Assembly: GCA_026214975.1 (NCBI GenBank)
Contig: CM047805.1
Location: 1,116,001 to 1,180,000 of the forward strand
Length of the DNA: 64,000 nt
DNA from: Gentiana macrophylla
Taxonomy: Eukaryota > Streptophyta > Magnoliopsida > Gentianales > Gentianaceae
Reading direction: 5' to 3'
The position numbers and the translations under genes were made by a program. The notes beneath the pieces are model-generated. The model was given only the letters and a program-made list of their open reading frames with translations. It had not been told where the DNA came from and did no database searches. Positions 43,701 to 54,100 of this stretch are shown piece after piece. The stretch's first letter is position 1. Each line of letters opens with the position of its first letter.

Positions 43701-45508
43701 CATTAATTGGGGTACCTAATTGGGTTGTGCCCTATAACTTCCTCGTGGGGTAGTGACGTAATCTCGACAAACCTCGTCCCCACGTGCTTGCCGAGCCATC
43801 CATTCGTCGATAAACCGGCCGCGAGGATGTGGATCATACGGGTTATACGGGTTTTGGAACCCCGTTGATTTCCTTGATTCTCCAAAGATCCGTAGTACTC
43901 GATTTACCGCCTCTTGGTCTAATTCGGTCTGGTTCTCGCGTATCCCGAGGATCTTGTCCTCCTCAGACTTTGCCCAATCCTGGCCTCTGATTAAATCATG
44001 CAGATCCCAACCGTCGTAGCCCTGTGTTGTCTTCTCTCGGTTCATGACGAGGGTCCTCGGTGGAGTTTGCAAAGGTATCGCTTGCATTACCACCAGTAGT
44101 GGTTGAGGTTTGCCTGTAGAGTCTGCTCATCACCGGGATCCTTACCGCTTTTTCTAGTTATTATATCGTCCATTTCTGCAGAGGAATTAGAAAGTGATCT
44201 TTCTAATGTCTCTCTTCTTCAAACAAAGGGTTCGGACTAGCGACTAGGATTTCTCCTCGCGCCGATCGCTTTATGACGTCGTAAGCTTCGATTTCTTCGA
44301 TGGGTTCGATGAGAGGTTCTTTAGAGCTTCGAGTCATTCACCGACGAACAGAAACAACACGAAAACAAAATAAAACGACTAAGCCAGGCTTTCGGTCAAC
44401 TTACAAGATATCAAACGTTAGTTCCCGGCAACGGCGCCAAAAAATTCTTGATAGCAAAATAACTAATCGCTAACTTTAACCGGCGAGTATCGAATCAACA
44501 AGTAGTATAGTGATAGCAAGGTCGAATCCACAGGAACAACGCTTAAGTACCAAAGTCGACGTAGAACTTGGTTTAGGTCAAGATTGCGGTGGAGAGATAT
44601 TACACTAGTGCGAAAGTAAAAATTAGCTAACGGTTGCGCTTCTAGTTATTAAAAGGTATAGCCGAATTATGATCCAACGAGTTATTTTTACCCCTGAGGG
44701 AAGACTTGACAAGAGCGTGTATTAACCAACCTTCCTTTCCACGGTAATTTTAACGACATCCACGGGTGCCAACTCCCAATTCAGGTGTTAAGATCTCGAA
44801 CAACTCTCACTCAACACCCTATGTGAAGTTAATTAATTTTCCTTTAGAAAACCGATTAACCTAACATGATTACGCTCTTAGAGTCGCCGAACAACGATGA
44901 CAAACCTCTCAGATTGGAAACGGTCCTAACAACTAGGCCGAATCTACGCAACGATCCTAAAACCCTTTTTCCCACATCTCACCGCAAAATACATTTATAG
45001 GTTCGATATGTGTGACAAGTGAACTAAATGATCGCTTTAATTCAAAGACGTTAGATTAAGTTTTAGGACGTGGATTACTCATTAAAACATTATTTTACGC
45101 TGCTACACAACTCCCGCTTAATCCCCTTGTATGCTTTTTACTCGCTTTTACATAATTCACTATACGCACGCTTAGCTATTCATTTTGGCGATAATAACGG
45201 AATGATTAACGGAAATTATATTAATGATGAAAAGTAAAAGCGAATTCATTTTTTTATAAGTACATATATATATTTATATATATATATATAGATATATAGT
45301 TATATAGCTAATAATATATATAAGTGCATAAAAGTAAATATACTATACATATATATATAAGTGCGTAAAAGTAAATACGTAAGTAAATGCGTAAAAGTAT
45401 ATATATATATATAAGTGCGTAAATAAAATGCGTAAGTAAAATGCGTAAAAGTAAATAAAAAATCAAAACAACGAACTATTGATAATTATACTATTACAAC
45501 GGTATTTT

Positions 45509-45566
<58 letters not shown>

Positions 45567-48325
45567 TAAGATAAAAGAAGAGGGAAGAAAACGAAATAGA
45601 TCTATATATATATAAAATTACCCGATTACAATCTGTTGATTCCGAGATCGTAGTCTTCCTGATATTACAACGACTACAAAGATCACCGAGCCTACCGATA
45701 ATTTCCTGAAAGATTACAACGATACTACTATCAAGTAAATTATTTCCGCATAATGCCGTTACTAAAACTAAAAGAAAGAAATGAGGGGATAGATATATAT
45801 ATACGCAATGTGTATATATAAAATGGTACATCCGTTCGATCTCTGATGCTCCTCTATTTATAGAAATGATGTTGAAGGCCGGCCGGGCCGGAGGTTAGCC
45901 GGATCGGTCCGAATCATCATGAGTGTAACAACTCATCACATTCTGATCCTTCGATATGATAATTATGCAATTAAAACTTGTAAAATTCGTATCTTGAGTT
46001 GTAGACCTCCAAAAATTTCAAACGAAATGCCAAAATTAAGGTCTCGAAACTCTACAACTTTCATGAAGGACATGTTTTCAGAAAACGCCTTTTGATGACC
46101 TCGTGTTCCTCCGAAGATATTTCGGGATTTTACGAAATTAAATCAATTAGCCACTTGACCACCATTTGAGTTGTAGAAGTCCGATTGACTTGATTCAAAA
46201 TCCATTGGAAAGAGTTCTGGAAGATATACAACTTTTATGAAGGAAACTTCTTCGAGAAAATGTCGTTTTGATGAGCCATTCAGATTACGAAGATATTTCG
46301 GGATTTCTACTAATCCGAATTGATTAGTAAATTGACCATAACTTGAGTTCTAGAAGTCCAATTGACGTGATTCAAAGTGCATCGGAACGCTTACTTGAAG
46401 ATCTACGACTTTCATTAAGAAGTCATCCCCTGAAAATGCCTCTAAGTCGGGTCAAATCTCCGTCGAAAATATGTAACGATTCAAGTACTTAGGAAAACGA
46501 CCCTTTTGAACTCGTAAGCTTGTGGCATCTTCTTCTAATCCTCTAAACACATCTTTTAGACTCAAAACATGTCGTTACGTGGAATCTTGGTCAATGTATA
46601 ATCTCGCAATGAACCACCAAAATACCAAACGTAAATCCGACATTTACACTCCGGTTACTAAACCGGTACAAAAACTAGTAAAAACACGATAAAAATACGA
46701 TATTTTATATAATAACTACTACTAACATATTTAGATGAAACATAGGAATTAATGACTCGAACTGATATAAAAATACTCGAAATGATATCAGAAACGGGTT
46801 GAAAAGTTATAAAAATAACGGTGAATTTTTCCGTTATCAATGGCCAAAAGGTTTATGTATAGTGTAGAAAAAGTATGTGTGGTATTTCCATCCTATAAAG
46901 CCTTTTAAAAGATTAAGCATAGAGGAGAAGACGTTTCAGAGAAAAGAAAGATCTTATAGTACAACCACTGCAACAAGTGTAATGCATTGTGACAACGTAT
47001 TTCTACTCTCTTTCATCATACACACGCCTACTGTGTAATAGAATGGAATGCAAGGATATAATTTGAGGTACAACTTATTAACGACATTGTAGGATAAAAC
47101 TTTTCTAAATTAAAGGTTTTTATAAAACGATGATGTATGACGGTGATAAAGCTTTATGATTGATGATGCTCTTACACACAGTCATCGGAAAAGCAAAACC
47201 AAATCAAAATCGAGACCAGTGAAATTTGAAACTATAGCTTTGTGAAAATCCTAAAGGGCCAATTTCATACACATTTTTCAAATATAAACGCTTTACATAG
47301 ATAAAGACATCACCGTGGAAACTATAGATTTGAGAAAATCCTAAAAGGTAAATTCCATTCACATTTGTCAACTCTAAAAGTATAAGGTAGACAAGACATC
47401 CCACTCTTTAAATTCACCCAAAGCATTCAATTAAAACAAAATCAGATCAAACTCTATCCTCTTGAAAGTTGAAACTATAGCTTTCAGAATATCCTAAAAG
47501 GCCAATTCCATTCACATTTGTCAACTTTAAAAGCATATGGTAGACAAAACATCCCACTTTTTATATTCACTCAAAGCAATTAATTAAAACAAAACATTTG
47601 CATACGATAGGTTTTAACAATCCCCTTATAACAAAACCTTTACACATAAAAATGACAAGTAAAGAGGGTTCTCACCACCATGTAGGCATCATCAAACAGA
47701 TCAAAAACAACTTCATCGACAATTGCTTTACTGTAGTGGTGTCTAGCTTGATAAACCTTTTTTTCCTCACTGTAAATAAAAATAATAATAAATGTGTTTA
47801 GCATAATTTCTCACACTGCAAATCCAGGATTCCCAAAAGATAATTAATAAGTATATAAAAAGTTTACCCTGTAGAATCATCTTTTTCAACAATGTGCGTA
47901 TCCTGTTAAATGTTCACGAAAACAATTAGTATACAAAATCAATGAAATATATACCTAAAATAAAAATTAAGCTAAAGCAGATAAGAGACCTTGCACATAT
48001 AACGTTTGGGCCACCTCTGTTTAGATTCATCCAATGAGAATGGTTCACCCAAAAACCCTGAATCCTTATCTCCAACAGCAATTTCAAGCTTTTCCATTTT
48101 CCCCGATTTTTCTTCAGGAGAAAGTTTCGTCTTTTTCGCTTTTCCCTTGTTCTCTAAACTTGCTTTTCGCTTCTGGTCACTCGGCAGCTCTTCTCCAGGT
48201 AGAAAACCGTTGACACGTCCATTTTCTTGAACGGTGCCGGCTGCAACTGAACGGTTTTCTGGAACTTTTTCCGGTGAATGGATGGTGTTTGATTTGCTTA
48301 CGCCCCTCTTTGCGTTTCTCCCCAT
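25534..48325 (-). CDS. CMT3: Chromomethylase (CMT3/CMT1-type DNA cytosine-5 methyltransferase), 21 exons
   Basis: Chromomethylases read H3K9 methylation and maintain CHG methylation on transposons. Exons (high to low): 48325-47990, 47902-47868, 47769-47676, 33486-33379, 33280-33161, 33095-32996, 32389-32217, 31219-31154, 30512-30273, 29403-29345, 29250-29184, 29098-28769, 28162-28094, 27998-27912, 27659-27572, 27274-27159, 26937-26833, 26254-26211, 26125-26057, 25947-25845, 25759-25534. All have GT-AG borders and matching phases, giving about 878 residues. A basic N-terminus is followed by BAH (about 128-245), motif [10 protein letters not shown] (near 297), a chromodomain (about 399-445; VRWKGY, DTWEP), motif IV GGPPCQG (Cys478), motif VI ENV (520-522), motif VIII QCRMR and motif X QVGNAV. 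Two one-base deletions break the frame: in exon 19 (TTCGCCGACTG) and exon 20 (GGCTTCCTGATTGC). The usual WWDE is ATDD. Intron 3 holds an Athila element. The symbol marks the clade, not proven orthology. Confidence 0.88.
28240..28745. repeat. Decayed tandem repeats in CMT intron 12
   Basis: Three related segments share ATCTCTCCAAAAGCTTAAG-like and TTACATATTAGACA-like phrases and end in AAACACTATACACTT. Similar phrases recur in other CMT introns (near 30150 and 31900-32110), so an old dispersed repeat is likely. Confidence 0.5.
30826..30866. repeat. (TA)n microsatellite in CMT intron 8
   Basis: About 20 TA units between CMT exons 8 and 9. Confidence 0.9.
31571..31878. mobile_element. hAT-type MITE with GC-rich palindromes, in CMT intron 7
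   Basis: The termini are CAGTGTTCTAAAAATCGC and its near reverse complement GCGTTTTTTAGAACACTG. The flanks are an 8-bp duplication with one mismatch: ATCTCTAC (31563-31570) and GTCTCTAC (31879-31886). CA(G)TG termini plus an 8-bp duplication fit hAT. The 308-bp body is unlike its AT-rich surroundings, with repeated GGCGCCTAGGGC and CGCCTAGGCGA blocks able to fold on themselves. Confidence 0.78.
33674..36071 (-). repeat. 3' LTR of the Athila element
   Basis: This 2398-bp copy is near-identical to 44449-46839. It carries a (TA)n tract at 34740-34786. The plus-strand end CCGTTATCA abuts the polypurine tract. Confidence 0.93.
36072..36084 (-). promoter_or_regulatory. Polypurine tract for plus-strand priming
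   Basis: On the sense strand AAGTGGGGGGTTG directly precedes the 3' LTR start TGATAACGG, the expected place for the polypurine tract. Confidence 0.8.
36085..37946 (-). other. Non-coding 3' stretch of the Athila element
   Basis: This lies between the integrase end and the polypurine tract. Athila elements often have a long 3' stretch here, sometimes with an env-like frame, but no such frame is recognisable. T-runs lie at about 36470-36488 and 36580-36606, and a TTATTATTATTA tract near 37860. Confidence 0.6.
37947..39010 (-). pseudogene. Athila integrase, frameshifted
   Basis: On the minus strand, CDACQR near 38920 is part of the zinc-binding end. 38885-38547 holds the catalytic core: [18 protein letters not shown] (first Asp), [17 protein letters not shown] and [18 protein letters not shown] (second Asp region). 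Past a frame break, 38222-37947 encodes the C-terminal domain ([28 protein letters not shown]). Integrase joins element cDNA to host DNA. The breaks would prevent a full product. Confidence 0.85.
39100..40590 (-). pseudogene. Athila reverse transcriptase and RNase H, frameshifted
   Basis: Read from high to low coordinates: [15 protein letters not shown] near 40560, [20 protein letters not shown] near 40440, [11 protein letters not shown] (a shifted [14 protein letters not shown]) near 40250, and the catalytic [13 protein letters not shown] near 40150. Next come the connection ([21 protein letters not shown]) and RNase H ([29 protein letters not shown]) near 39600. 39311-39102 belongs to the linker before integrase. 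At least five frame changes are needed. Confidence 0.85.
41110..41495 (-). pseudogene. Athila aspartic protease
   Basis: The active-site region reads LCDLGAS near 41480, with a frame break just after it. 41424-41110 then continues [34 protein letters not shown] and [18 protein letters not shown], the typical Athila protease body. It would process the Gag-Pol polyprotein if intact. Confidence 0.8.
41492..44093 (-). pseudogene. Athila gag polyprotein region, frameshifted
   Basis: 44093-43716 is the N-terminal part ([16 protein letters not shown]). 43238-42870 is a middle, charged part ([16 protein letters not shown]). 42145-41492 is the long C-terminal part, with a coiled-coil-like Lys/Glu/Ala stretch ([19 protein letters not shown]), a proline run, and [20 protein letters not shown] then [14 protein letters not shown], which leads into the protease. 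The Q-rich, low-complexity section between 42145 and 42870 has no single open frame. Confidence 0.75.
44424..44439 (-). promoter_or_regulatory. Primer-binding site, tRNA-Asp
   Basis: The plus strand reads CCCGGCAACGGCGCCA, equal to the 3' end of plant tRNA-Asp including CCA. It lies 9 bases from the LTR, so tRNA-Asp would prime minus-strand DNA. Confidence 0.85.
44449..46839 (-). repeat. 5' LTR of the Athila element
   Basis: This 2391-bp copy includes a (TA)n tract at 45512-45562. Differences from the other LTR are mainly short clustered indels and replacements. Confidence 0.93.
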
Positions 48326-48423
48326 TTTATTTCGATAATCGATGATAATGAGAATAGATTTCTTCGATTTTGGGGAAGAATAAGAGAGAAAGAGGAGTGT
48401 AGAAAATGAATAGTCGGAGGGAA

Positions 48424-48430
48424 ATTTATA
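48424..48430 (-). promoter_or_regulatory. Probable TATA box of the chromomethylase
   Basis: The minus strand reads CCCTTTTATAAATTTCCC about 100 bp upstream of the start codon at 48325. A CT-rich leader (CTCCTCTTTCTCTCTTATTC) lies between them. Confidence 0.5.
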
Positions 48431-48620
48431 AAAGGGAAGTTTGAAAATTTTGGACTCTTACTGTGCGGCGGGAAACTGATATTTGCCAAATTTTTTAATA
48501 TATTTTGAATCTTTTCGTGGTTACAGCATACCTGATTCGAGTCGAATTAATCATTTACCTATCAAATCGAGATATCATTTAAAACAACGAAACTCAGTTC
48601 GATTTTCTGCGAGCTGAAAA

Positions 48621-48746
48621 ACGAAACTCGGTTTGAGTTTCTGCGAGCAATGAAAAATTGCTGAATCCCCTTTCAAAAAAAAAACGAAACTCGGTTTGAG
48701 TTTCTGCGAGCAATGAAAAATTGCTGAATCCCCTTTCAAAAAAAAA
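48621..48746. repeat. 63-bp tandem duplication upstream of the chromomethylase
   Basis: Two adjacent copies of a unit containing CGAAACTCGGTTTGAG, GCAATGAAAAATTGCTG and TCCCCTTTCAAAAA. The copies look identical apart from the A-run length. GCAATGAAAAATTGC is a small hairpin. Confidence 0.9.
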
Positions 48747-48749
48747 TAT

Positions 48750-49856
48750 ATATTGTTGAATATCGGCTCGATTAAGTTTTGATTATGTTTGAGTTCGACT
48801 CGATTATGCTCAACAAAAGTTTAAACATTTTCAAGCTCGAACAACTCGAAATAATGTTGTGTTTGAGTTCAGCTCGTCAACAAAATACGAAAGAATATAG
48901 TAGGTATTTTTAGATAATATAATAATGATTGATAAAACTCGTAAAAATTTCGAGTAAAACTTTTAAGTGCTTGAGTTTGGTTCGTTAATTCTGATAAACT
49001 GCTCAAGTTTCGCTCGAATTCGATTAAATCATATTTGAGCGAACATTTCACAATACATTATTATGACCGAATATTAGTGGAGTATTTAATTGATCCAGTG
49101 TCGGTTACTAAGCACATTTCATATTTGTTGGATAAAATTCGGTAGTAAACTAAATTATATTCTGCCTAATATCGACTCATAATCAATTAAAAGGTGACAA
49201 AATTAAAGGATAAAAGGTAAATAAAAGTGATATGTTAGGACTTTTTCAAGTGTGAAATAATTTTTACATAAAAAATAAAAAAGGTATATTGTTAAATATG
49301 ATAATTTGAACATAGAAATATGCAAAGAGGACATTAGAATATTTTTTTTGAATAAAAATGACATGTCTTTATTCCATTCTGATTTAAATTCTCTCGTATT
49401 AAACTATAAAAAATATATATATTTTGATCTGATTGTCGAACGATGGTAATTAATTCATCATATTTTTTTCTTTTTTCGTACTCTTTATTTTGATATCTCA
49501 TTTAATATTTTTTCAACGTTATTTTTTATGTCATTTTTTGTAGAAAAACACATAAATAGTGGAGTAGTGAAACATTGGATGTGAGGTCAGTTCCACTGCT
49601 ACAAAACAATAGATTTTTTGTTATGAATAGTGGATTTGTTATTATCATCCAATTTATATTTCCTTAGTCTTGATTCCTTTTTTTTTCTTTTTCTTTTTTG
49701 TCATTTTAAATCACTCCCAAATACCCCTCAAACAAAAAAAAAAAAAAAAAACCACTCCCCAAACAAAAATCCAGATTTGAAGCATTAATTTATGCAATGT
49801 CCTAATCCTTTCACCTTAATGCAATAATTGATGGCACTATTTCCGTCCTCTGTTCG
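48750..49856. other. AT-rich spacer between the chromomethylase promoter and the LINE
   Basis: No gene is seen. The part up to about 49080 has GAGTTCGACTCG/GAGTTTGGTTCG phrases resembling an old repeat. An A-run lies near 49735-49750. Confidence 0.5.
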
Positions 49857-51116
49857 TTGCCGCAGCAAGCTTTCACGCCGTCGAGGGATGTCTGTGAGCG
49901 CAGCCTGCTCTGTAAATTGCTCACGCCTCGGGCGATTGCCGTCTCCGGCCTGAAATCGGCTCTAGTAAAATCTTGGAAGACAAATTGCGTTTACACTAGC
50001 CCTGCCGGCAAATCGATTGTTCAATGTGTCTTTGACAGAGAAGAAGATCTGAACTTCGTTCTCTCCTCGGGACCGTGGTGCTTTGATGGATACTTGGTCA
50101 TTGTAAAGCGATGGGCTGATGATTGGAGAGACAACTCAAGCTTTTTTGGTACAGAAATTTTTTGGGTCCAAATTCATGATCTCCCACTGCATCTTTGCAC
50201 TCAGGAAGTTGGCCGTCGACTGTTAGAGAATTTTGAGCTATGCCCAGGGGCTTCCTCTGGCCAGCTACGTGAGGACATCCGCTCCGGTGAGCAATCCTTT
50301 CGTTTTCGAGTGGTTGTACCTATGGGACGCCCTTTGCGTCGTTGTATTTGTTTGGAAGACGAACGAGGCCGTGTAATCCGCTGTTCGATCCTTTATGAGC
50401 GGCTTCCCTTTCTATGCTTTAACTGTGGTCATCTTGACCATACTGTCCGATCTTGTAAACACTTGAGGGAGGAGGCTACGGTTGGGCAGCAACAACGGAT
50501 GCCGTATGGTACTTGGCTTGAAGCTGTGGCTAGAACTCAACTTCTGGAATATCTCCGGCCGGTGGAAAAGCATGGCGGGCTGCAATTGGCAATCTTAGAA
50601 CATGGGGATTCGCCGGCCCGGTCTTTGGTAGGTAATGATGGAGGAGATGGGCGGTTGGGTCGTGTTGATGGCCAACAACAGGGGCGGGTGGAGATGCCAA
50701 GTGAGGTGCTAATCGGGCAGGATTTTGTATCAGCTCCATTTCGGGATATTCGAGAGGTTCCGGCTCCGACAGGTTTGGCCCCCATGGATGGTTTGGAGGT
50801 GCGTGAAAATGAATTGGGAGATATGCAGGTGGAGGCTACAGCTGAGGTCAATCATGCAGATCCCATGCTTGTCTTATCTCCTGGGGTGACTCTGCCCTCA
50901 TTAGTTGGGGCCCACGGCTCCCATATTCGGCTATCGACTTGGAAGCGAATTGCACGTGCTGGGGGGATTGTTGTTGACTCGGGGCCGCCCCTCCCGTTAA
51001 AAAAACGCCCGCGACAAACCGGTGTGGACGGAGAGATTGAGGCCAAGAGGAGTTGTACTTCATTATTTTTGCCATTGGTGGAGTCTGCCACGGAGCAGGC
51101 CCACCCGGCACAATGA
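49857..51116 (+). CDS. LINE ORF1: DUF4283 / zinc-knuckle nucleic-acid-binding protein
   Basis: The 419-codon frame is open throughout and reads from TTG at 49857; the native ATG is absent or lies in another frame. DUF4283 spans roughly residues 5-160 (ERSLLCKLLTPRAIAVSGLK, VFDREEDLNFVLSSGPWCFD, EIFWVQIHDLPLHLCTQEVG). A CCHC knuckle follows near residues 187-200 (CFNCGHLDHTVRSC). The C-terminal half is a low-complexity linker rich in Gly, Glu and Val, ending with a basic KKRPRQ segment. It should bind LINE RNA. Its TGA at 51114-51116 overlaps the ORF2 ATG. Confidence 0.85.
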   Translation: MPQQAFTPSRDVCERSLLCKLLTPRAIAVSGLKSALVKSWKTNCVYTSPAGKSIVQCVFDREEDLNFVLSSGPWCFDGYLVIVKRWADDWRDNSSFFGTEIFWVQIHDLPLHLCTQEVGRRLLENFELCPGASSGQLREDIRSGEQSFRFRVVVPMGRPLRRCICLEDERGRVIRCSILYERLPFLCFNCGHLDHTVRSCKHLREEATVGQQQRMPYGTWLEAVARTQLLEYLRPVEKHGGLQLAILEHGDSPARSLVGNDGGDGRLGRVDGQQQGRVEMPSEVLIGQDFVSAPFRDIREVPAPTGLAPMDGLEVRENELGDMQVEATAEVNHADPMLVLSPGVTLPSLVGAHGSHIRLSTWKRIARAGGIVVDSGPPLPLKKRPRQTGVDGEIEAKRSCTSLFLPLVESATEQAHPAQ

Positions 51117-54100
51117 ATCTCCTATGTTGGAACTGCCGAGGTTTGGGCCAGCCTCGCGCAGTCAAAGCACTTAAGGCTCTAGTACTTTCTTTTTCTCCAT
51201 CTGTAATTTTTTTGTCAGAAACGAAATTGTCTCGTAATAAATTTGAACTTGTCCGTTGTTCTTTGGGATTTTCTAATGCTCTTGTAGTTGGTAGTTTGGG
51301 GACCAGAGGGGGCTTGGCTCTGCTTTGGCAGTCGTCTGTTGATTTATCAATTTCTACTTATGGCCACGGCCATATTGACGCGGTTGTAACTAATGTGGAT
51401 GGTGTGAAATGGAGATTTACGGGGTTCTATGGTGACCCGGTTGTTGAGGAGCGGATACATTCGTGGACTATGCTCCGACGATTACAGGAGTCCCATCACC
51501 TGCCTTGGCTAGTGGCCGGTGACTTTAATGAAATTTTGCTACTATCGTGAGAGCAAAGCGGGACCATGTCCGAGGCCTATACGCCGATGGTTGCATTCCG
51601 CCGGCCTTGGCGGATCGTGGTTTGGTAGATCTCGGTTATTTTGGTGCCCTTTCACCTGGTGCGTTGGTCGGGAAGTGCGCCAACTTGGGTTCGCTTTGGA
51701 TAGGGGTGGCTAATGGAGAGTGGCAAGCGCTATTCCCGAACCATCGGGTTTACCACTTGTCTTGTTCCCTGCTTCGATCATGCCCCGATTTTGCTTGCCT
51801 GAGAATAATCCGCTTTAAATCGAGGTAAGGTTAAGTGGTTCTCTCGTCCTCGCTATGATCCTTTTGGGTTCGTGATGACGATTTTGAGGCACGCCCGCAG
51901 ATGGTCGAAATCTTCTCGGGCCTTTGGAACCTAATTTCTATCTCGCCGTATTTTGGGATCGGGCCGTGAGCTTAAAAGTGAGTTTGCGTAAGCATGGCAA
52001 TATAGCTAAAACTATAGCGACTAAGGAAGAGGAGCTTCGTGTGTTTCGGGAATCACCTGGCTATAACATCGAGGTGTGAACGTGGCCGCCTAAAGGAGTT
52101 GGACCATCTATATACGCTAGACGAGGACTATTGGAAGCAAAGAGGCGTGCACGATTGGCTTAAGGGTATGGATAGGAATACGCGTTATTTCCATCATAAA
52201 GCGACCACCCGCAGGACTACTGAAATACTATCGATCTTTTGTTTAATGAACATGGTGAGGCGTTATCAAGCGAGAGGCAACTTGAGGGGTGGTCACCGTG
52301 TACTTTATGACTATTTTCACTTCGACGCAAATTACCTAACAAGACTTTGAGGAATGGAATTCTCTACTCTGTCTCGACCTCCAGATCTGCCGTCTGAGTG
52401 AGCCTTATACGGAGGAGGAGGTCCTTAGGGGCGCCAAGCAGCTCCCCACAGGAGGAAGTCCCAGTGTCCCGATGGTATGCATGTTCTTTTCCTTCGAAAT
52501 ACCGGCGTGATGATGGCACCGAGGTTTTGCAGGTTATTTTGGCGGTCCTCAATGATGGGATGGACCCAGGCTCGCTGTGTGAAACATACATTACACTTGT
52601 ACCTAAAGTGGCGTCTCCTACTCGAGTTACAGAGTTGCGACCTATTGCGCTTTGTAATTCGACATATAAACTCCTCTCTCGTGTTATTGTGAATAGATTG
52701 AAACTGGTGATAAACGATGTCATATCTGGTAATCAGAGTGCCTTTGTCTCAGGCAGGTTGATCACTGATAATGCCATTGTTGCTTTTGAGGCTTTCCACT
52801 CTATGAAGGTGGGTGAGCAGGGTTGTCATAATCATGCGGCTATTAAACTCGATATGGCCAAGGCTTTTGATCGGGTGGAGTGGAGTTATCTTTGGGGGGT
52901 CATGAATCAGATGCGTTTTCCTAGGGCTTTTATTGATTTAGTCCGTCGGTGTGTGTCATCAGTCACTTATCAAGCCTTGGTTAATGGCAGGCCGGGGCCC
53001 CTGATTGTGCCGTCACGTGGAATTCGGCAGGGCGACCCATTATCTCCTTTTCTATTTATTATATGTGCAGAGGGTCTAACTGCTTTATTAGATCGGGCCA
53101 CACGAGTGGGATTGTTACGGGGCATCTCATTTGGCGGGCAGCCTCAGGTTCAAGTTTCCCATTTACTTTTCGCGGATGACAGTATGTTGTTCTTTGAATA
53201 CGGGGATGGGGTGCTGGAGACTTTATTGGATATTTTCGCTCAGTATGGGACACTTTCGGGTCAGGCTATTAATTTTCACAAGTCTAACTTATATTTTAGT
53301 AAGGATATCCCTCTAGAAGATCGTGAGCAGATTTCGGATATTCTCCAAATTCCTATTGGAGATGGAACGGGCAAGTATTTGGGCATGCCTTTTGTCACAG
53401 GGCGGAATAAGCGGCAGGTATTCGATTTCCTCCGTGAAAAGGTGTGGAAGAAATTATCTGGGTGGAAAGACAAGCTTCTCTCCCGGGTCAGTAAGGAGAT
53501 CATGATCAAGTCGAGTTTGCAAGCTATACCCACTTTTATTATGCAGTGCTTCAAGGTCCTTGCCATGCTAGTGCGGGAGATTGAAAAGTATGTTCGAGGC
53601 TTCTTTTGGGGGGATACCGACTCTAAACATAAGATGCGCTGGCGTAGTTGGGATATCTGTTGTCTACCTAAAAATCTCGGAGGCCTGGGGTTCCGGAACC
53701 TGGAATGCTTCAATTTAGCCTTGCTAGCCAAGCAAGCGTGGCGGCTCCTCGTTTGTCCGGTAGCGCTTGCAAGTCGGGTGCTTAATGCGAAATACCATCC
53801 CGGTACGACTATCATGGCTGCAGGGTTGGGTGCCCGGCCATCGTTTCTATGGCGGAGTATCTTGGAGGGCAGGGATCTGTTAGTGCAGGGGCTACGGTGG
53901 CGGATAGGAGATGGTAGTGCAGTTTTTGTTTTTCATGATCCTTGGATTGCTCGGCCGCCTTCCTTTCGATTAGCGCATTCATCGCACTCTCTGCCTACTG
54001 ATTGCAAGGTTCATGAGCTGCTTTTACCGGGTACAATGCAGTGGAATTTGCCACTCTGGCGGAGTTGCGTGCCCGGAGGTAGACGCGGTTCTTCAGACTC

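Larger units (their letters stand above)
33674..46839 (-). mobile_element. Athila-type Ty3/gypsy LTR retrotransposon in CMT intron 3
   Basis: The 13.2-kb element lies between 5-bp duplications ATGGC (33669-33673 and 46840-46844). Both LTRs are about 2.4 kb, begin TGATAGCAAAA and end CCGTTATCA on the plus strand. The sense strand is minus, as for the host gene. Order on the sense strand: LTR (46839-44449), tRNA-Asp primer site (44439-44424), gag, protease, reverse transcriptase, RNase H, integrase, a 1.9-kb non-coding stretch, polypurine tract (36084-36072), LTR (36071-33674). The protein motifs and the Asp primer are those of the Athila lineage. All coding regions are broken by frameshifts, while structural signals and duplications are intact, so the insertion looks young. 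Confidence 0.93.

Noticed and set aside
50530..51165. Minus-strand open frames opposite LINE ORF1
   Set aside because: Shadows of the plus-strand ORF1, which has recognisable DUF4283 and CCHC motifs.
52364..53815. Minus-strand open frames opposite the reverse transcriptase
   Set aside because: Shadow frames of ORF2; no domain seen.
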